A model generated the notes under the pieces. That model was not told where the DNA came from. It saw only the letters and a list, made by a program, of their open reading frames with translations, and made no database searches. 64,000 nt of DNA, taken from Roseiarcus sp963824475 (GTDB lineage: Bacteria > Pseudomonadota > Alphaproteobacteria > Rhizobiales > Beijerinckiaceae). Shown in pieces: positions 36,415 to 45,140 of the stretch; position 1 is the stretch's first letter; every line of letters begins with the position of its first letter. The DNA is taken from contig CAWGPR010000006.1 of assembly GCA_963824475.1 (NCBI GenBank), forward strand, positions 558,001 to 622,000, in the 5' to 3' direction. The position numbers and the translations under genes are program-made.

Positions 36415-37434
36415 CTATTTGCTGACTGGCTTCTCCAGGTGGCCGCCAAACTGGAAGCGCATCGCCGACAGCAGCTTGTTCTGGTAGTCCGCGTCGCCGC
36501 GGGAAAAAAACCGCTCATAGAGGGCGGTGCTCAGCACCGGCACCGGCACGCCTTCGTCGATGGCCGCCTTGATCGTCCAGCGGCCTTCCCCGGAGTCCGA
36601 CACGCGCCCGGAAAACTTGGAGAGCCCAGAATCCTCCGTCAGCGCGGTCGCCGTCAGGTCGAGCAGCCAAGAGGCGATCACGCTGCCGCGCCGCCAGACC
36701 TCGGCGACGTCCGGCAGATCGATGTCGTACTTGTAATAGTCTGGATTGCTCAGCGGCGTCGTTTCGGCGTCGACTGCGTGCGTCTTCTTGCCGATGTTCG
36801 CGCCCCGCAGGATGTCCAGCCCCTCGGCATAGGCGGCCATGATGCCGTATTCGATGCCGTTGTGGACCATCTTGACGAAATGTCCGGCGCCGTTCGGCCC
36901 GCAGTGGAGATAGCCAAGTTCGGCTGTCGTGGCGGCGCCCTTGCGGCCGGGGGTTCGCGGAATGGAGCCTGCGCCCGGCGCAAGCGTCTTGAAGATTGGA
37001 TCGAGACGCTGCACCTCGTGCTCAGGGCCGCCGATCATCATGCAATAGCCGCGCTCAAGTCCCCAGACGCCGCCGCTCGTGCCCACGTCGATGTAGTTGA
37101 CGCCCTTCGACGTCAGTTCATGGGCGCGGCGGATATCGTCGACATAGTAGGAATTTCCGCCGTCAATGATCGTGTCCCCAGTCTCGAGCGCCGGCGCAAG
37201 TTCGGCGATGGTGCTGTCTACGACCGCGGCGGGAACCATGAGCCAGACTGCTCGCGGTTTTTCCAGTTTCTTGACCAGCTCCGCAAGCGAGGAGCTGCCG
37301 GTCGCCTTTTCGTCGACGAGTTCCTCGACGGCCTTGGGAGACATATCGAACACTACGCACTCGTGGCCGCCCGTCAGGAGCCTCCGGACCATGTTGGCGC
37401 CCATCCGCCCCAGTCCCACCATTCCAAGTTGCAT
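36415..37434 (-). CDS. gnd: 6-phosphogluconate dehydrogenase, decarboxylating (short form)
   Basis: The 339-residue protein is the short class of 6PGDH. It has an N-terminal Rossmann fold MQLGMVGLGRMGANMVRRL, the substrate segment GTSGGVWGLERGYCMMIGG and the catalytic Lys in GPNGAGHFVKMVHNGIEYG. It oxidises and decarboxylates 6-phosphogluconate to ribulose 5-phosphate. The short class often uses NAD, but this is not decided here. GGAAGGAG lies before the ATG. It follows the ROK kinase by 37 bases on the same strand. Confidence 0.93.
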   Translation of the reverse strand: MQLGMVGLGRMGANMVRRLLTGGHECVVFDMSPKAVEELVDEKATGSSSLAELVKKLEKPRAVWLMVPAAVVDSTIAELAPALETGDTIIDGGNSYYVDDIRRAHELTSKGVNYIDVGTSGGVWGLERGYCMMIGGPEHEVQRLDPIFKTLAPGAGSIPRTPGRKGAATTAELGYLHCGPNGAGHFVKMVHNGIEYGIMAAYAEGLDILRGANIGKKTHAVDAETTPLSNPDYYKYDIDLPDVAEVWRRGSVIASWLLDLTATALTEDSGLSKFSGRVSDSGEGRWTIKAAIDEGVPVPVLSTALYERFFSRGDADYQNKLLSAMRFQFGGHLEKPVSK

Positions 37435-37471
37435 GTGCGGCTCCTTCCGATGAGTGAGCGACCCAATCGCG

Positions 37472-38207
37472 CTAGGATCGTTTCGAGCTTACCGACGCCC
37501 GCGACTTCGTGGCAACCGCGGGACCCAATTGGACTGCTGGCGACTGGCTGGATCCCGGGGCGTCTTTCCACATAAGAAATCCGCCCCTGAAGGCATTCGT
37601 GTTGTCGCCCAGCCGGCATCCCGGCGGCAGCTCCTTCAGAATCTTAGCGTTGCCGCCGCCAAGGACAATATCGTCAGGCTCGATCGCGGCGACCAATCGA
37701 GCAACCACGTCAAAAACGTGCTTCCGCCACCTTTTCTTGCCCAGCCGCTCCAGTCCTCGCTCGCCGACATAGTCCTCATAAGTGGCCTTCTTGTAAGGCA
37801 GATGACCAAGCTCCATCGGCTCCACGATTCCGTCTACAATCAGCGTCGAGCCAAGCCCGGTTCCCAGCCCGAGGAATAACATTTTGCCCTTTTTATAGCT
37901 GCCGAGCGCCTGCATCGCCGCATCGTTCATGACCTTGACCGGCCGGCCGAACGCCTTCCTGAAGTCGAAGCCCATCCAGCCGCGCCCCAGGTTTTTCGGA
38001 TCCGCGACCGGCCGATTGTGCAGGACTGGCCCCGGATAGCCGATTGACACGACGTCATAGCTCCACTCGCCGGCGAGCCGTCGGACTCCCGAGACCATCT
38101 GTTGAGCCGTCATTTTCGGTCCGGAGTTCGAACTCCCGCTTCTCGGTCTGGCCGGTCGCCAGGATTTTGACGTGGGTTCCGCCGACGTCGATGACCAATA
38201 CGTTCAT
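37472..38207 (-). CDS. ROK-family (polyphosphate-type) glucokinase, with a one-base insertion
   Basis: ATG at 38207 gives MNVLVIDVGGTHVKILATGQTEK, the ROK phosphate-binding start. SIGYPGPVLHNRPV and LFLGLGTGLGSTLIVDG follow, as in polyphosphate/ATP glucokinases. The frame breaks at the palindromic stretch GAGTTCGAACTC (38125-38136): one base must be removed to join EKREF to SGPKMTAQQMVSG. Either choice restores a GANTC site. The repaired length is about 244 residues. It phosphorylates glucose and fits with gnd and the glucosidase next door. Confidence 0.88.
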
Positions 38208-38432
38208 GGGACCCCTCGTTATCCTCGCGCTGGTCGTCGTGCGCGGCGCGCGCTTGGGAGACCATGCCCTGCGTTAGGGCGATGCGCTAGCCTTTCGTGG
38301 AATGTTTGCGCTCCGGCGAGTCGTTGGCGCAAGCGCTCGATTTCCGGCAGGATCGGCAGGAACCGGCCAATCGATCCAGGCGCGATGCAACCTGCGCAGA
38401 ACGTGTCAAAGCTTTTAAGTTGTTGAGTTTGT

Positions 38433-38509
38433 TGGTCGGAGTGAGAGGATTCGAACCTCCGACCCCCTCGTCCCGAACGAGGTGCGCTACCAGGCTGCGC
38501 TACACTCCG
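38433..38509 (-). tRNA. tRNA-Pro (anticodon CGG)
   Basis: A 77-nt cloverleaf with encoded CCA. The acceptor is CGGAGTG paired with CACTCCG, the D-arm contains GCGCAGCCTGGTAGCGC, the anticodon stem is CCTCG/CGAGG with loop TTCGGGA, and the T-arm contains GGTTCGAATCC. The loop centre CGG reads CCG proline codons. Confidence 0.96.
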
Positions 38510-38734
38510 ACATCGCGGCGCTGAAAGGCCGGCGAGCAGACCTTATACGGGGGCAGCCGGCGCGGCGCAAGCGTCGGTGAGTCGCCGCCCGGTCGGCCGC
38601 TCTCCGTCCACGGCAAGAGAGCGCCGCCTTGCCCCCTCGATCATTCGAAGGCTAAGCTCATCTATAGGGCGCGTCGGAGTCCCGGCGGCGCAAGGCCGTC
38701 CCGCCGCGCCCGGTAGGGTCCCAGAGGAGCGCTC

Positions 38735-39922
38735 ATGAGCTTTCGTCTCAAACTTTTCGCCTTCGCCGCGGCGCTTATCGCCTCCGCCGGGGCGGCGGCG
38801 GCAGACGATCTCAAGATCGCCCTCATCTACGGACGCACCGGTCCGTTGCAGGCCTACGCCAAGCAGACCGAGACCGGCTTGAGACTCGGGCTCGAATACG
38901 CCACCAAGGGGACGATGGAGGTCGACGGGCGCAAGATCGTCATCATCACCAAGGATGACCAGGGCAAGCCCGACCTCGCCAAAAGCGCGCTTGCGGAGGC
39001 TTACGAGGACGACGGCGCCGACATCGCCGTCGGCACCACCTCCTCTGCCGCGGCGATCGCCATGCTGCCGGTGGCCGAGGAGCACAAGAAGATCCTCGTC
39101 GTCGAACCGGCGGTCGCCGACGAGATCACCGGCTCCAAGTGGAACCGTTACATCTTCCGCACCGCGCGCAACTCGTCGCAGGACGCGATCTCGAACGCGG
39201 TCGCAATCGGCAAGCCCGGCGTGCATATCGCGACGCTGGCGCAAGATTACGCCTTCGGCCGCGACGGCGTCGCCGCGTTCAAGGAGGCGCTCGCCAAGAC
39301 CGGCGCAACCGTCGACGCCGAGGAATATGCGCCGATCAACACCACCGATTTCACCGCCCCCGCGCAGCGCCTGTTCGACGCGCTGAAGGATAAGCCCGGC
39401 CGCAAGATCATCTGGATCATCTGGGCGGGCGGGGGCGATCCGCTCGACAAGCTCGCCGATCTCGACCCAGGCCGCTACGGGATCGAACTCTCGACCGGCG
39501 GCAACATCTTGCCCGCGCTCGCCGCCTACAAGCGCTTCCCCGGCCTAGAGGGCGCGACCTATTACTACTACGGCATCCCCAAGAATCCGGTGAACGACTG
39601 GCTGGTCACTGAACATCAAAAGCGCTTCAACGCGCCGCCGGACTTCTTCACTTGCGGCGGCTTCGCCGCCGCGATGGCGATCGTGACCGCCGTCGAGAAG
39701 GCCAAGTCGACCGATACGGAGAAGCTCATCGCCGCGATGGAGGGCATGGACTTCGAAACGCCCAAGGGCAAGATGATTTTCCGCAAGCAGGACCATCAGG
39801 CGCTCCAATCGATGTACGCCTTCAAGATCAAGGTTGATCCGAAGGTCGCTTGGGGCATCCCGGAGCTCACCCGCGAGCTCACGATCGAGGACATGGATAT
39901 CCCGATCCGCAACAAGCGATGA
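38735..39922 (+). CDS. Liv-type ABC transporter substrate-binding protein
   Basis: The 395-residue periplasmic protein has a signal peptide (LKLFAFAAALIASAGAAAA) and a type I two-lobe binding fold of the LivJ/LivK family (IALIYGRTGPLQAYAKQTETGLRLG at the start). It heads a five-gene transporter set in the order binding protein, two ATPases, two permeases. Liv-type binding proteins also take up amides, urea and aromatic or other acids. The downstream kinase, BtpA and TenA genes suggest a ligand other than branched-chain amino acids. Confidence 0.9.
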   Translation: MSFRLKLFAFAAALIASAGAAAADDLKIALIYGRTGPLQAYAKQTETGLRLGLEYATKGTMEVDGRKIVIITKDDQGKPDLAKSALAEAYEDDGADIAVGTTSSAAAIAMLPVAEEHKKILVVEPAVADEITGSKWNRYIFRTARNSSQDAISNAVAIGKPGVHIATLAQDYAFGRDGVAAFKEALAKTGATVDAEEYAPINTTDFTAPAQRLFDALKDKPGRKIIWIIWAGGGDPLDKLADLDPGRYGIELSTGGNILPALAAYKRFPGLEGATYYYYGIPKNPVNDWLVTEHQKRFNAPPDFFTCGGFAAAMAIVTAVEKAKSTDTEKLIAAMEGMDFETPKGKMIFRKQDHQALQSMYAFKIKVDPKVAWGIPELTRELTIEDMDIPIRNKR

Positions 39923-39933
39923 CGTCTCTGGGA

Positions 39934-40059
39934 CCTCGTCCTGAGGAGCCGCGCAACGCGCGGCGTCTCGAAGGACGCTCCAGAGCGCCCGGCGGTCGAT
40001 GCGAGCTGGACCATCCTTCGAGGCCCTTCGTCTTCGACAAAGGGCGCCTCAGGACGAGG
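39934..40059. repeat. palindromic repeat inside the transporter operon
   Basis: A 126-bp unit bounded by perfect 13-bp inverted repeats CCTCGTCCTGAGG (39934-39946) and CCTCAGGACGAGG (40047-40059), with the inner part GCGTCTCGAAGGACG. This is a repeat style common in Rhizobiales. It could fold in the mRNA between the binding-protein and ATPase genes and lower expression of the latter; that effect is inference. Confidence 0.7.
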
Positions 40060-40094
40060 GCGGTGAAGAAGGTTTCCGGTCAGGAACCACTCAA

Positions 40095-40859
40095 ATGACG
40101 CCGTCCCTGGAGACGCGGGGCCTGACCATCCGCTTCGGCGGCCATGTCGCGGTCGACCACGTCTCCTGCGCTTTCTTTCCGGGCGCGCTCACCGCCATCG
40201 TCGGGCCGAACGGCGCGGGCAAGACCACCTATTTCAACCTGATGTCGGGCCAGCTTAGGGCCTCGGACGGGGCGGTCCATGTCGAGGGCGAGGACGTCAC
40301 CACTTTAAGCGCGCCCCAACGCACCCGGCTCGGCCTCGGGCGCGCGTTTCAGCTCACCAACCTTTTTCCCCGCCTGAGCGTCGCCGAAAATGTGCGCCTC
40401 GCGACCCAAGCCAAGGCCGCCGTTCACTACGACATGCGGCGGCCCTGGCGCGCCAGCGCCGATCTCGTGGCGCGCGCCGATTCCGTGCTCGATTCGGTCG
40501 GCCTCCTCAATAGGCGCGACGCGCTCGCTTCGGCCCTGTCGCATGGCGATCAGCGCAAGCTCGAAGTGGCGATGATGATGGCGCTCGAGCCCTTAATCTT
40601 CATGTTCGACGAGCCGACGGCGGGCATGAGCGTCGATGAGGTTCCGGTGGTGCTCGATCTCATCGCGCGTCTCAAGACCGACAAGACCAAGACCATCCTC
40701 TTGGTCGAGCACAAGATGGATGTCGTGCGCTCGCTCGCCGACCGCATCATTGTCCTGACCAACGGCCAGCTGGTCGCCGACGGCGAGCCCGCAGCAGTGA
40801 TCGCCTCGCCGGTCGTGCAGGAAGCCTATCTCGGCGTAAGCCCCGGGAAAGCGGCATGA
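40095..40859 (+). CDS. Liv-type ABC transporter ATPase (LivG-like)
   Basis: The 254-residue ATPase has Walker A GPNGAGKTT, the LivG-type signature LSHGDQRKLE, Walker B LIFMFDEPTAGMS and the C-terminal LivG helix motif VIASPVVQEAYLG. ATG at 40095 is preferred over an in-frame start at 39999, which falls inside the palindromic repeat. Its stop overlaps the next start by four bases (ATGA). Confidence 0.92.
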   Translation: MTPSLETRGLTIRFGGHVAVDHVSCAFFPGALTAIVGPNGAGKTTYFNLMSGQLRASDGAVHVEGEDVTTLSAPQRTRLGLGRAFQLTNLFPRLSVAENVRLATQAKAAVHYDMRRPWRASADLVARADSVLDSVGLLNRRDALASALSHGDQRKLEVAMMMALEPLIFMFDEPTAGMSVDEVPVVLDLIARLKTDKTKTILLVEHKMDVVRSLADRIIVLTNGQLVADGEPAAVIASPVVQEAYLGVSPGKAA

Positions 40860-41578
40860 GCGCCGCGCTCACGCTTGAAGGCGTGCACACCCATATCGGC
40901 CGCTATCACATCCTCCAGGGCGTCGACTTTGACGCGCCGGCGGGGCTGACGACCATGTTGCTCGGCCGCAACGGCGCCGGCAAGACGACCACGCTGCGCA
41001 CGATCATGGGGCTGTGGCGCGCCTCGAAAGGTCGGATCGCGCTCGGGTCGACGCCGTTGCAGAACCGGGCCGCGAGCGACGTCGCGCGTCTTGGCGTCGG
41101 CTATGCGCCGGAGACGATGGCGGTGTTCTCCGATCTTTCGGTCAAGGAAAACCTTGTGCTCGGCGCGCGGGAGGGTCCGCTCGACGACGCGCGTCTTAAC
41201 TGGATCTTCGGCTTCTTTCCGGCGCTGAAGAAATTCTGGCTGTCGCGCGCCGGCGCCTTGTCGGGCGGCCAGAAGCAGATGCTGTCGATCGCGCGCGCCA
41301 TCGTCGAGCCGCGCGAATTGTTGCTGATCGACGAGCCGACCAAGGGCCTTGCGCCCGCGATCGTCGGTTCGCTCATCGCCTGCCTCAACGACATCAAGGC
41401 GACGGGGGTGACCATTCTCATGGTTGAGCAGAACTTTCGCGTCGCGCGCGAAGTCGGTGACGAGGTCCGCGTCATGGACAACGGCCGCATCGTCCACCGC
41501 GGCGGGATGGCCGAGCTCGCCGCGGACGAAAGCTTGCAAAACCGCCTGCTCGGCCTCAGCCTCGATTCGCATCAATGA
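40856..41578 (+). CDS. Liv-type ABC transporter ATPase (LivF-like)
   Basis: The 240-residue second ATPase has Walker A GRNGAGKTTT, signature LSGGQKQMLSIARA and Walker B LLLIDEPTKGLAP, the last being typical of LivF. It overlaps both neighbours by four bases (ATGA), so the ATPase and permease genes are translationally coupled. Confidence 0.92.
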   Translation: MSAALTLEGVHTHIGRYHILQGVDFDAPAGLTTMLLGRNGAGKTTTLRTIMGLWRASKGRIALGSTPLQNRAASDVARLGVGYAPETMAVFSDLSVKENLVLGAREGPLDDARLNWIFGFFPALKKFWLSRAGALSGGQKQMLSIARAIVEPRELLLIDEPTKGLAPAIVGSLIACLNDIKATGVTILMVEQNFRVAREVGDEVRVMDNGRIVHRGGMAELAADESLQNRLLGLSLDSHQ

Positions 41579-42585
41579 GCGCGCTCGACGTCGGCCAAGC
41601 GCTGCCGCGGCAGAGGATGGAGATCCTGCCGGCGCTGACGCCGCTCGTCGTCGCGCTCGTCGCCGCGCCGTTCATCGGCTCGTTCTCGACCTTTGTGACG
41701 CTGACCGCGGCTGGGCTGGCGATGGGGATGATGATCTTCACCATGGCCTCGGGCCTCACTCTCGTCTTCGGCATGATGGACGTGCTCAATTTCGGCCACG
41801 GCGCCTTCATCGCGCTCGGCGCCTATGCCGCGACCCTTGTTTTGTTGCCGTTGGCGAGCTGGTCGAGCGCCGATTCCTTTTCCATGAACCTCGCGGTCTT
41901 CATCCTCGCCGCGCTCGTGGCTGCGCTCGTCTGCGGCGCTTTCGGCTGGGTGTTCGAGCGACTGATTGTGAAGCCGGTCTACGGTCAGCACTTAAAGCAA
42001 ATTCTCGCCACCATTGGCGGCGCGATCATCGCCGAGCAATTGCTTTACGCCGTGTTTGGCCCGGCGCAGATCCCGCTCAGCGTTCCGAAGACTTTCGAGG
42101 GCTCGTTCGTTTTCGGCGAGGCGGCGATTGAGAAATATCGCGTGCTGGCGACGCTGGTCGGCCTCGCCGTTTTCTTAAGCGAGATGCTGATCCTCAACCG
42201 AACAAAGATCGGCTTGCTTGTCCGCGCCGGGGTCGAGAATCGCGAGATGGTCGAGGCGCTCGGCTATCGCGTCGACCGGCTGTTCGTGGCTGTGTTCATG
42301 GCCGGCTCGGCGCTGGCTGGACTGGGCGGGGCGATGATGGCGCTCTACCGCGGCCAAGTTCATGGCTCGATCGGCGGCGAGTTCCTGGTTTTGTGCTTCA
42401 TCGTCATCATCATCGGCGGCTTGGGCTCCGTCGGCGGATCGTTCGTCGCCTCGATCCTGGTCGCGCTCATCGCCAATTACACCGGCTTTCTCGCTCCTAA
42501 GCTCGCGCTGGTGTCGAACATCCTGGCGATGGTCGCGGTGCTGCTGTGGCGACCCCGCGGGCTCTACCCGGTCAGCGGCCGATGA
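41575..42585 (+). CDS. Liv-type ABC transporter permease (LivH-like)
   Basis: The 336-residue inner-membrane protein has about eight hydrophobic segments and the LivH patterns GLTLVFGMMDVLNFGHGAF, GLLVRAGVENREMVEALGYRVDRLF (coupling helix to the ATPase) and IIIGGLGSVGGSFVASI. ATGA overlap with livF-like and livM-like genes. Confidence 0.92.
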   Translation: MSALDVGQALPRQRMEILPALTPLVVALVAAPFIGSFSTFVTLTAAGLAMGMMIFTMASGLTLVFGMMDVLNFGHGAFIALGAYAATLVLLPLASWSSADSFSMNLAVFILAALVAALVCGAFGWVFERLIVKPVYGQHLKQILATIGGAIIAEQLLYAVFGPAQIPLSVPKTFEGSFVFGEAAIEKYRVLATLVGLAVFLSEMLILNRTKIGLLVRAGVENREMVEALGYRVDRLFVAVFMAGSALAGLGGAMMALYRGQVHGSIGGEFLVLCFIVIIIGGLGSVGGSFVASILVALIANYTGFLAPKLALVSNILAMVAVLLWRPRGLYPVSGR

Positions 42586-43652
42586 ACCTGCTTTCCGGCG
42601 ACCCGCCGCGCGGGCGCGCGCTGCAAGTTCTGCTCGTCCTCATCGTCCTCGCCTTGGCGTTGGCGCCGTTCCTGTTCCCCGGCGCCAAGGCGCTCAACGT
42701 CGCCGCCAAGACCTGCGTGATGATCCTGCTCGTCGCGTCTTATGACCTGCTGCTCGGTTATGCCGGCATCGTGTCGTTCGCGCATGTGATGTTCTTTGGC
42801 GTTGGCGCCTATGGCGTTGGCCTCATGCTCTACGCGCTGGGCGCGAGCTGGGGCGCGGTCCTCTTGGGGCTCATCGTCGCCGCGGCGCTGTCGCTGGCGT
42901 TGGCGCTCGCGATCGGCCTCTTCTCGCTCAGGGTGCAGTCGATCTTCTTCGCCATGGTGACGCTGGCGGTCGCCTACGCCTTCAACGTGCTCGCTTCGCA
43001 GCTCTCCGAGCTTACCGGGGGCGAGGACGGGCGCTCGTTCAAGGTTCCGGTCGTCTTGCAGCCCGGCTACAGGCTGATTCAGGATAAGGTTTTCGGCGTC
43101 GCGATCACCGGCAAGATTCTAACCTATTATCTTGTCGTCGCCGTCGTCGCGGTCGCCTTCCTCGTGCTGCTCAGGGTGGTGAACTCGCCGTTCGGCCGCG
43201 TCCTGCAGGCGATCCGCGAGAACCCGTTTCGCGCCGAGGCTTTGGGCTACCGCACCGTCTTCCACCGCACGCTCGCCACCTGCATTTCTGCGCTCGGCGC
43301 GACGCTCGCCGGCGCCTTGTTCGCGCTGTGGCTGCGTTACGTCGGCCCCGACACCGCGCTCTCTTTTTCGATCCAGGTCGACGTCCTGGTGATGGTCGTT
43401 GTGGGCGGCATGGGCTCGCTCTATGGCGCGATCATCGGCGCCGCTTTGTTCGTGTTCGCGGAGAGCTATCTGCAGGACGTGATGGCCGGGCTTTCGCAAG
43501 CCGCGGCTAACGCGAGCCTGCCGCTGTTGCCCGCTTTGTTCCATCCCGACCGCTGGCTTCTGTGGCTGGGCCTCGCCTTTGTTCTCGCGGTCTATTTCGC
43601 TCCCGCGGGCATCGTCGGCGCGCTCAAGGCCGACGAGGCGAAGTCGAACTGA
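42582..43652 (+). CDS. Liv-type ABC transporter permease (LivM-like)
   Basis: The 356-residue inner-membrane protein has the LivM blocks YDLLLGYAGIVSFAHVMFFGVGAYG, GRVLQAIRENPFRAEALGYRT and MVVVGGMGSLYGAIIGAALF. ATG at 42582 overlaps the upstream stop (ATGA); an earlier in-frame ATG at 42546 lies within livH-like and is less likely. The next coding remnant begins directly after the stop. Confidence 0.92.
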   Translation: MNLLSGDPPRGRALQVLLVLIVLALALAPFLFPGAKALNVAAKTCVMILLVASYDLLLGYAGIVSFAHVMFFGVGAYGVGLMLYALGASWGAVLLGLIVAAALSLALALAIGLFSLRVQSIFFAMVTLAVAYAFNVLASQLSELTGGEDGRSFKVPVVLQPGYRLIQDKVFGVAITGKILTYYLVVAVVAVAFLVLLRVVNSPFGRVLQAIRENPFRAEALGYRTVFHRTLATCISALGATLAGALFALWLRYVGPDTALSFSIQVDVLVMVVVGGMGSLYGAIIGAALFVFAESYLQDVMAGLSQAAANASLPLLPALFHPDRWLLWLGLAFVLAVYFAPAGIVGALKADEAKSN

Positions 43653-43664
43653 CCTTCGCCGGTT

Positions 43665-44174
43665 AGGGCTCGTAAGGCATCAGGACTGCCGGACCTGAGC
43701 GGCGCTCCCCTCTCCATTCATCTTCCGGGCTGGGAGCGCCTGGCTCATCGCGTGCTTGATGTGGTTGAGAGCGAAGGCGCAGACCCGCGGCACGTCGTGC
43801 TCTGCCATATGAACCCGAGCCTGCACGACCACAAGTATCAGCGGAGCCTAGCGGACAGGGGCGCGTTCATCGAATATGACATGATCGGCATGGACTACTT
43901 TTACGCCGACCAGCAGGCGCAGTCGCCGTGCGACGAGGAGAACGCTGTCGCCATCTGCAAGCTGGTCGACGACGGCTATCTCAATTCAATCCTGATGTCG
44001 CAGGACGTGTTCCTGAAGATGATGCTGACGCGCTATGGCGGATTCGGCTACGGCTATATCCTCAAGCACTTCGCGCCGCGCCTGAAGCGCCATGGCATGG
44101 ATCAGCGCACGATCGACCACATGCTGATCGAAAACCCGCGGCGGGTCTTCTCCGCCGAGCATCGCGCTCGCTGA
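43665..44174 (+). pseudogene. phosphotriesterase-family protein, 3' fragment
   Basis: From about 43665 the frame reads GAPLSIHLPGWERLAHRVLDVVE, LCHMNPSLHD, GAFIEYDMIGMDYFYADQQ and SQDVFLKMMLTRYGGFGYGY. This is the second half of a phosphotriesterase-like metal hydrolase (the TIM-barrel end, with a metal-site Asp in LSQDVF). The first 170 or so residues, including the HxH metal motif, are absent: the sequence upstream is the end of the permease gene. GTG at 43752 could start a 140-residue product, but it could not be an active barrel. A deletion at the permease-hydrolase junction is the simplest explanation. Confidence 0.8.
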
Positions 44175-44198
44175 CAGGAACTGAAGGGAGAGGCGCCG

Positions 44199-45140
44199 GT
44201 GGCGGATGACACGGGCAAAATGATCCATGTGATCGGCAACGCCGCGCTCGATAGCGTGATTCGAGTGGACAGGTTTCCGCGGCCCGGTGAAACGATCGTG
44301 GCTCTCGGCGCCTCCGAGGATCTTGGCGGCAAGGGCGCCAATCAAGCGCTCGCCGCGGCGCGCTGCGGGGCCGATGTTCGCCTGGTCGCCGCGATCGGCG
44401 GCGACGCGCAGGGCGAGCGCATTCGGTCCAATCTCGCCGGCGAAGGCGTGCTGACGGACGGCCTGGCGACCTCGCCATACGGGACAGACCGCTGCGTCGT
44501 TACGGTCGATCGTCGGGGCGAGAACACGATTCTGAGCCTCATCGACGCGGCGCGCAATTTCGATCCGATTGCGGAGACGCCGATTGACGCATGGATCGTG
44601 CCGGGCGACTTCGTCGTCATGCAGGGCAATTTGCGTCCGAGCGTCACGCGTGACTGTCTCGCTCTGGCGAAGTGGAAAGGCGCGACGACAGCTCTCAATC
44701 CTCCGCCGACCTATGCCGCTCTGGACTACGACTGGACGCTCGTCGATCTTGTCTTGGTCAACCGCGGCGAGGCGATCGAACTTGCCGGCGGCGGAGCAGA
44801 GGAGGCGGCGCGGACGCTTTGCAAGAAGGGCGCAGGCGCGGTCGTTCTTACGCTCGGCGCGGAAGGGGCCGCTTTCTTCTCGGCCGACGATGCGTTTCGC
44901 ATATCGGCGCCAAGGGTGACCGCGATCGACGCGGTCGGGGCGGGCGACGTGTTCTGCGGGGTGTTGATCGCCGCCAAAGTTCTTGGCCTCGGCTGGAGAG
45001 AAGCGGTCGCCGCCGCGACCGAGGCGGCTTCGGCCTCGGTCGCGCGAAAGGGGGTCCTCGCTTCCTTTCCGTCCCGGGAGGAGATGGCGGGCATTCTTAA
45101 GCGCGCGGCGCTCGGACGCCTCGAGGAGCATCGGCAATGA
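44199..45140 (+). CDS. PfkB-family (ribokinase-like) carbohydrate kinase
   Basis: The 313-residue protein has the ribokinase N-terminal motif GGKGANQALAAARCGADV and the C-terminal signature DAVGAGDVFCGVLIA with the catalytic Asp. GTG at 44199 follows GAAGGGAGAGG. Its 3' end overlaps the BtpA start by four bases (ATGA). In context it should phosphorylate the sugar or nucleoside imported by the upstream transporter. Confidence 0.9.
   Translation: MADDTGKMIHVIGNAALDSVIRVDRFPRPGETIVALGASEDLGGKGANQALAAARCGADVRLVAAIGGDAQGERIRSNLAGEGVLTDGLATSPYGTDRCVVTVDRRGENTILSLIDAARNFDPIAETPIDAWIVPGDFVVMQGNLRPSVTRDCLALAKWKGATTALNPPPTYAALDYDWTLVDLVLVNRGEAIELAGGGAEEAARTLCKKGAGAVVLTLGAEGAAFFSADDAFRISAPRVTAIDAVGAGDVFCGVLIAAKVLGLGWREAVAAATEAASASVARKGVLASFPSREEMAGILKRAALGRLEEHRQ

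Noticed and set aside
43986..45137. 383-codon minus-strand frame
   Set aside because: It lies antisense to the phosphotriesterase remnant and PfkB kinase, with no family pattern.
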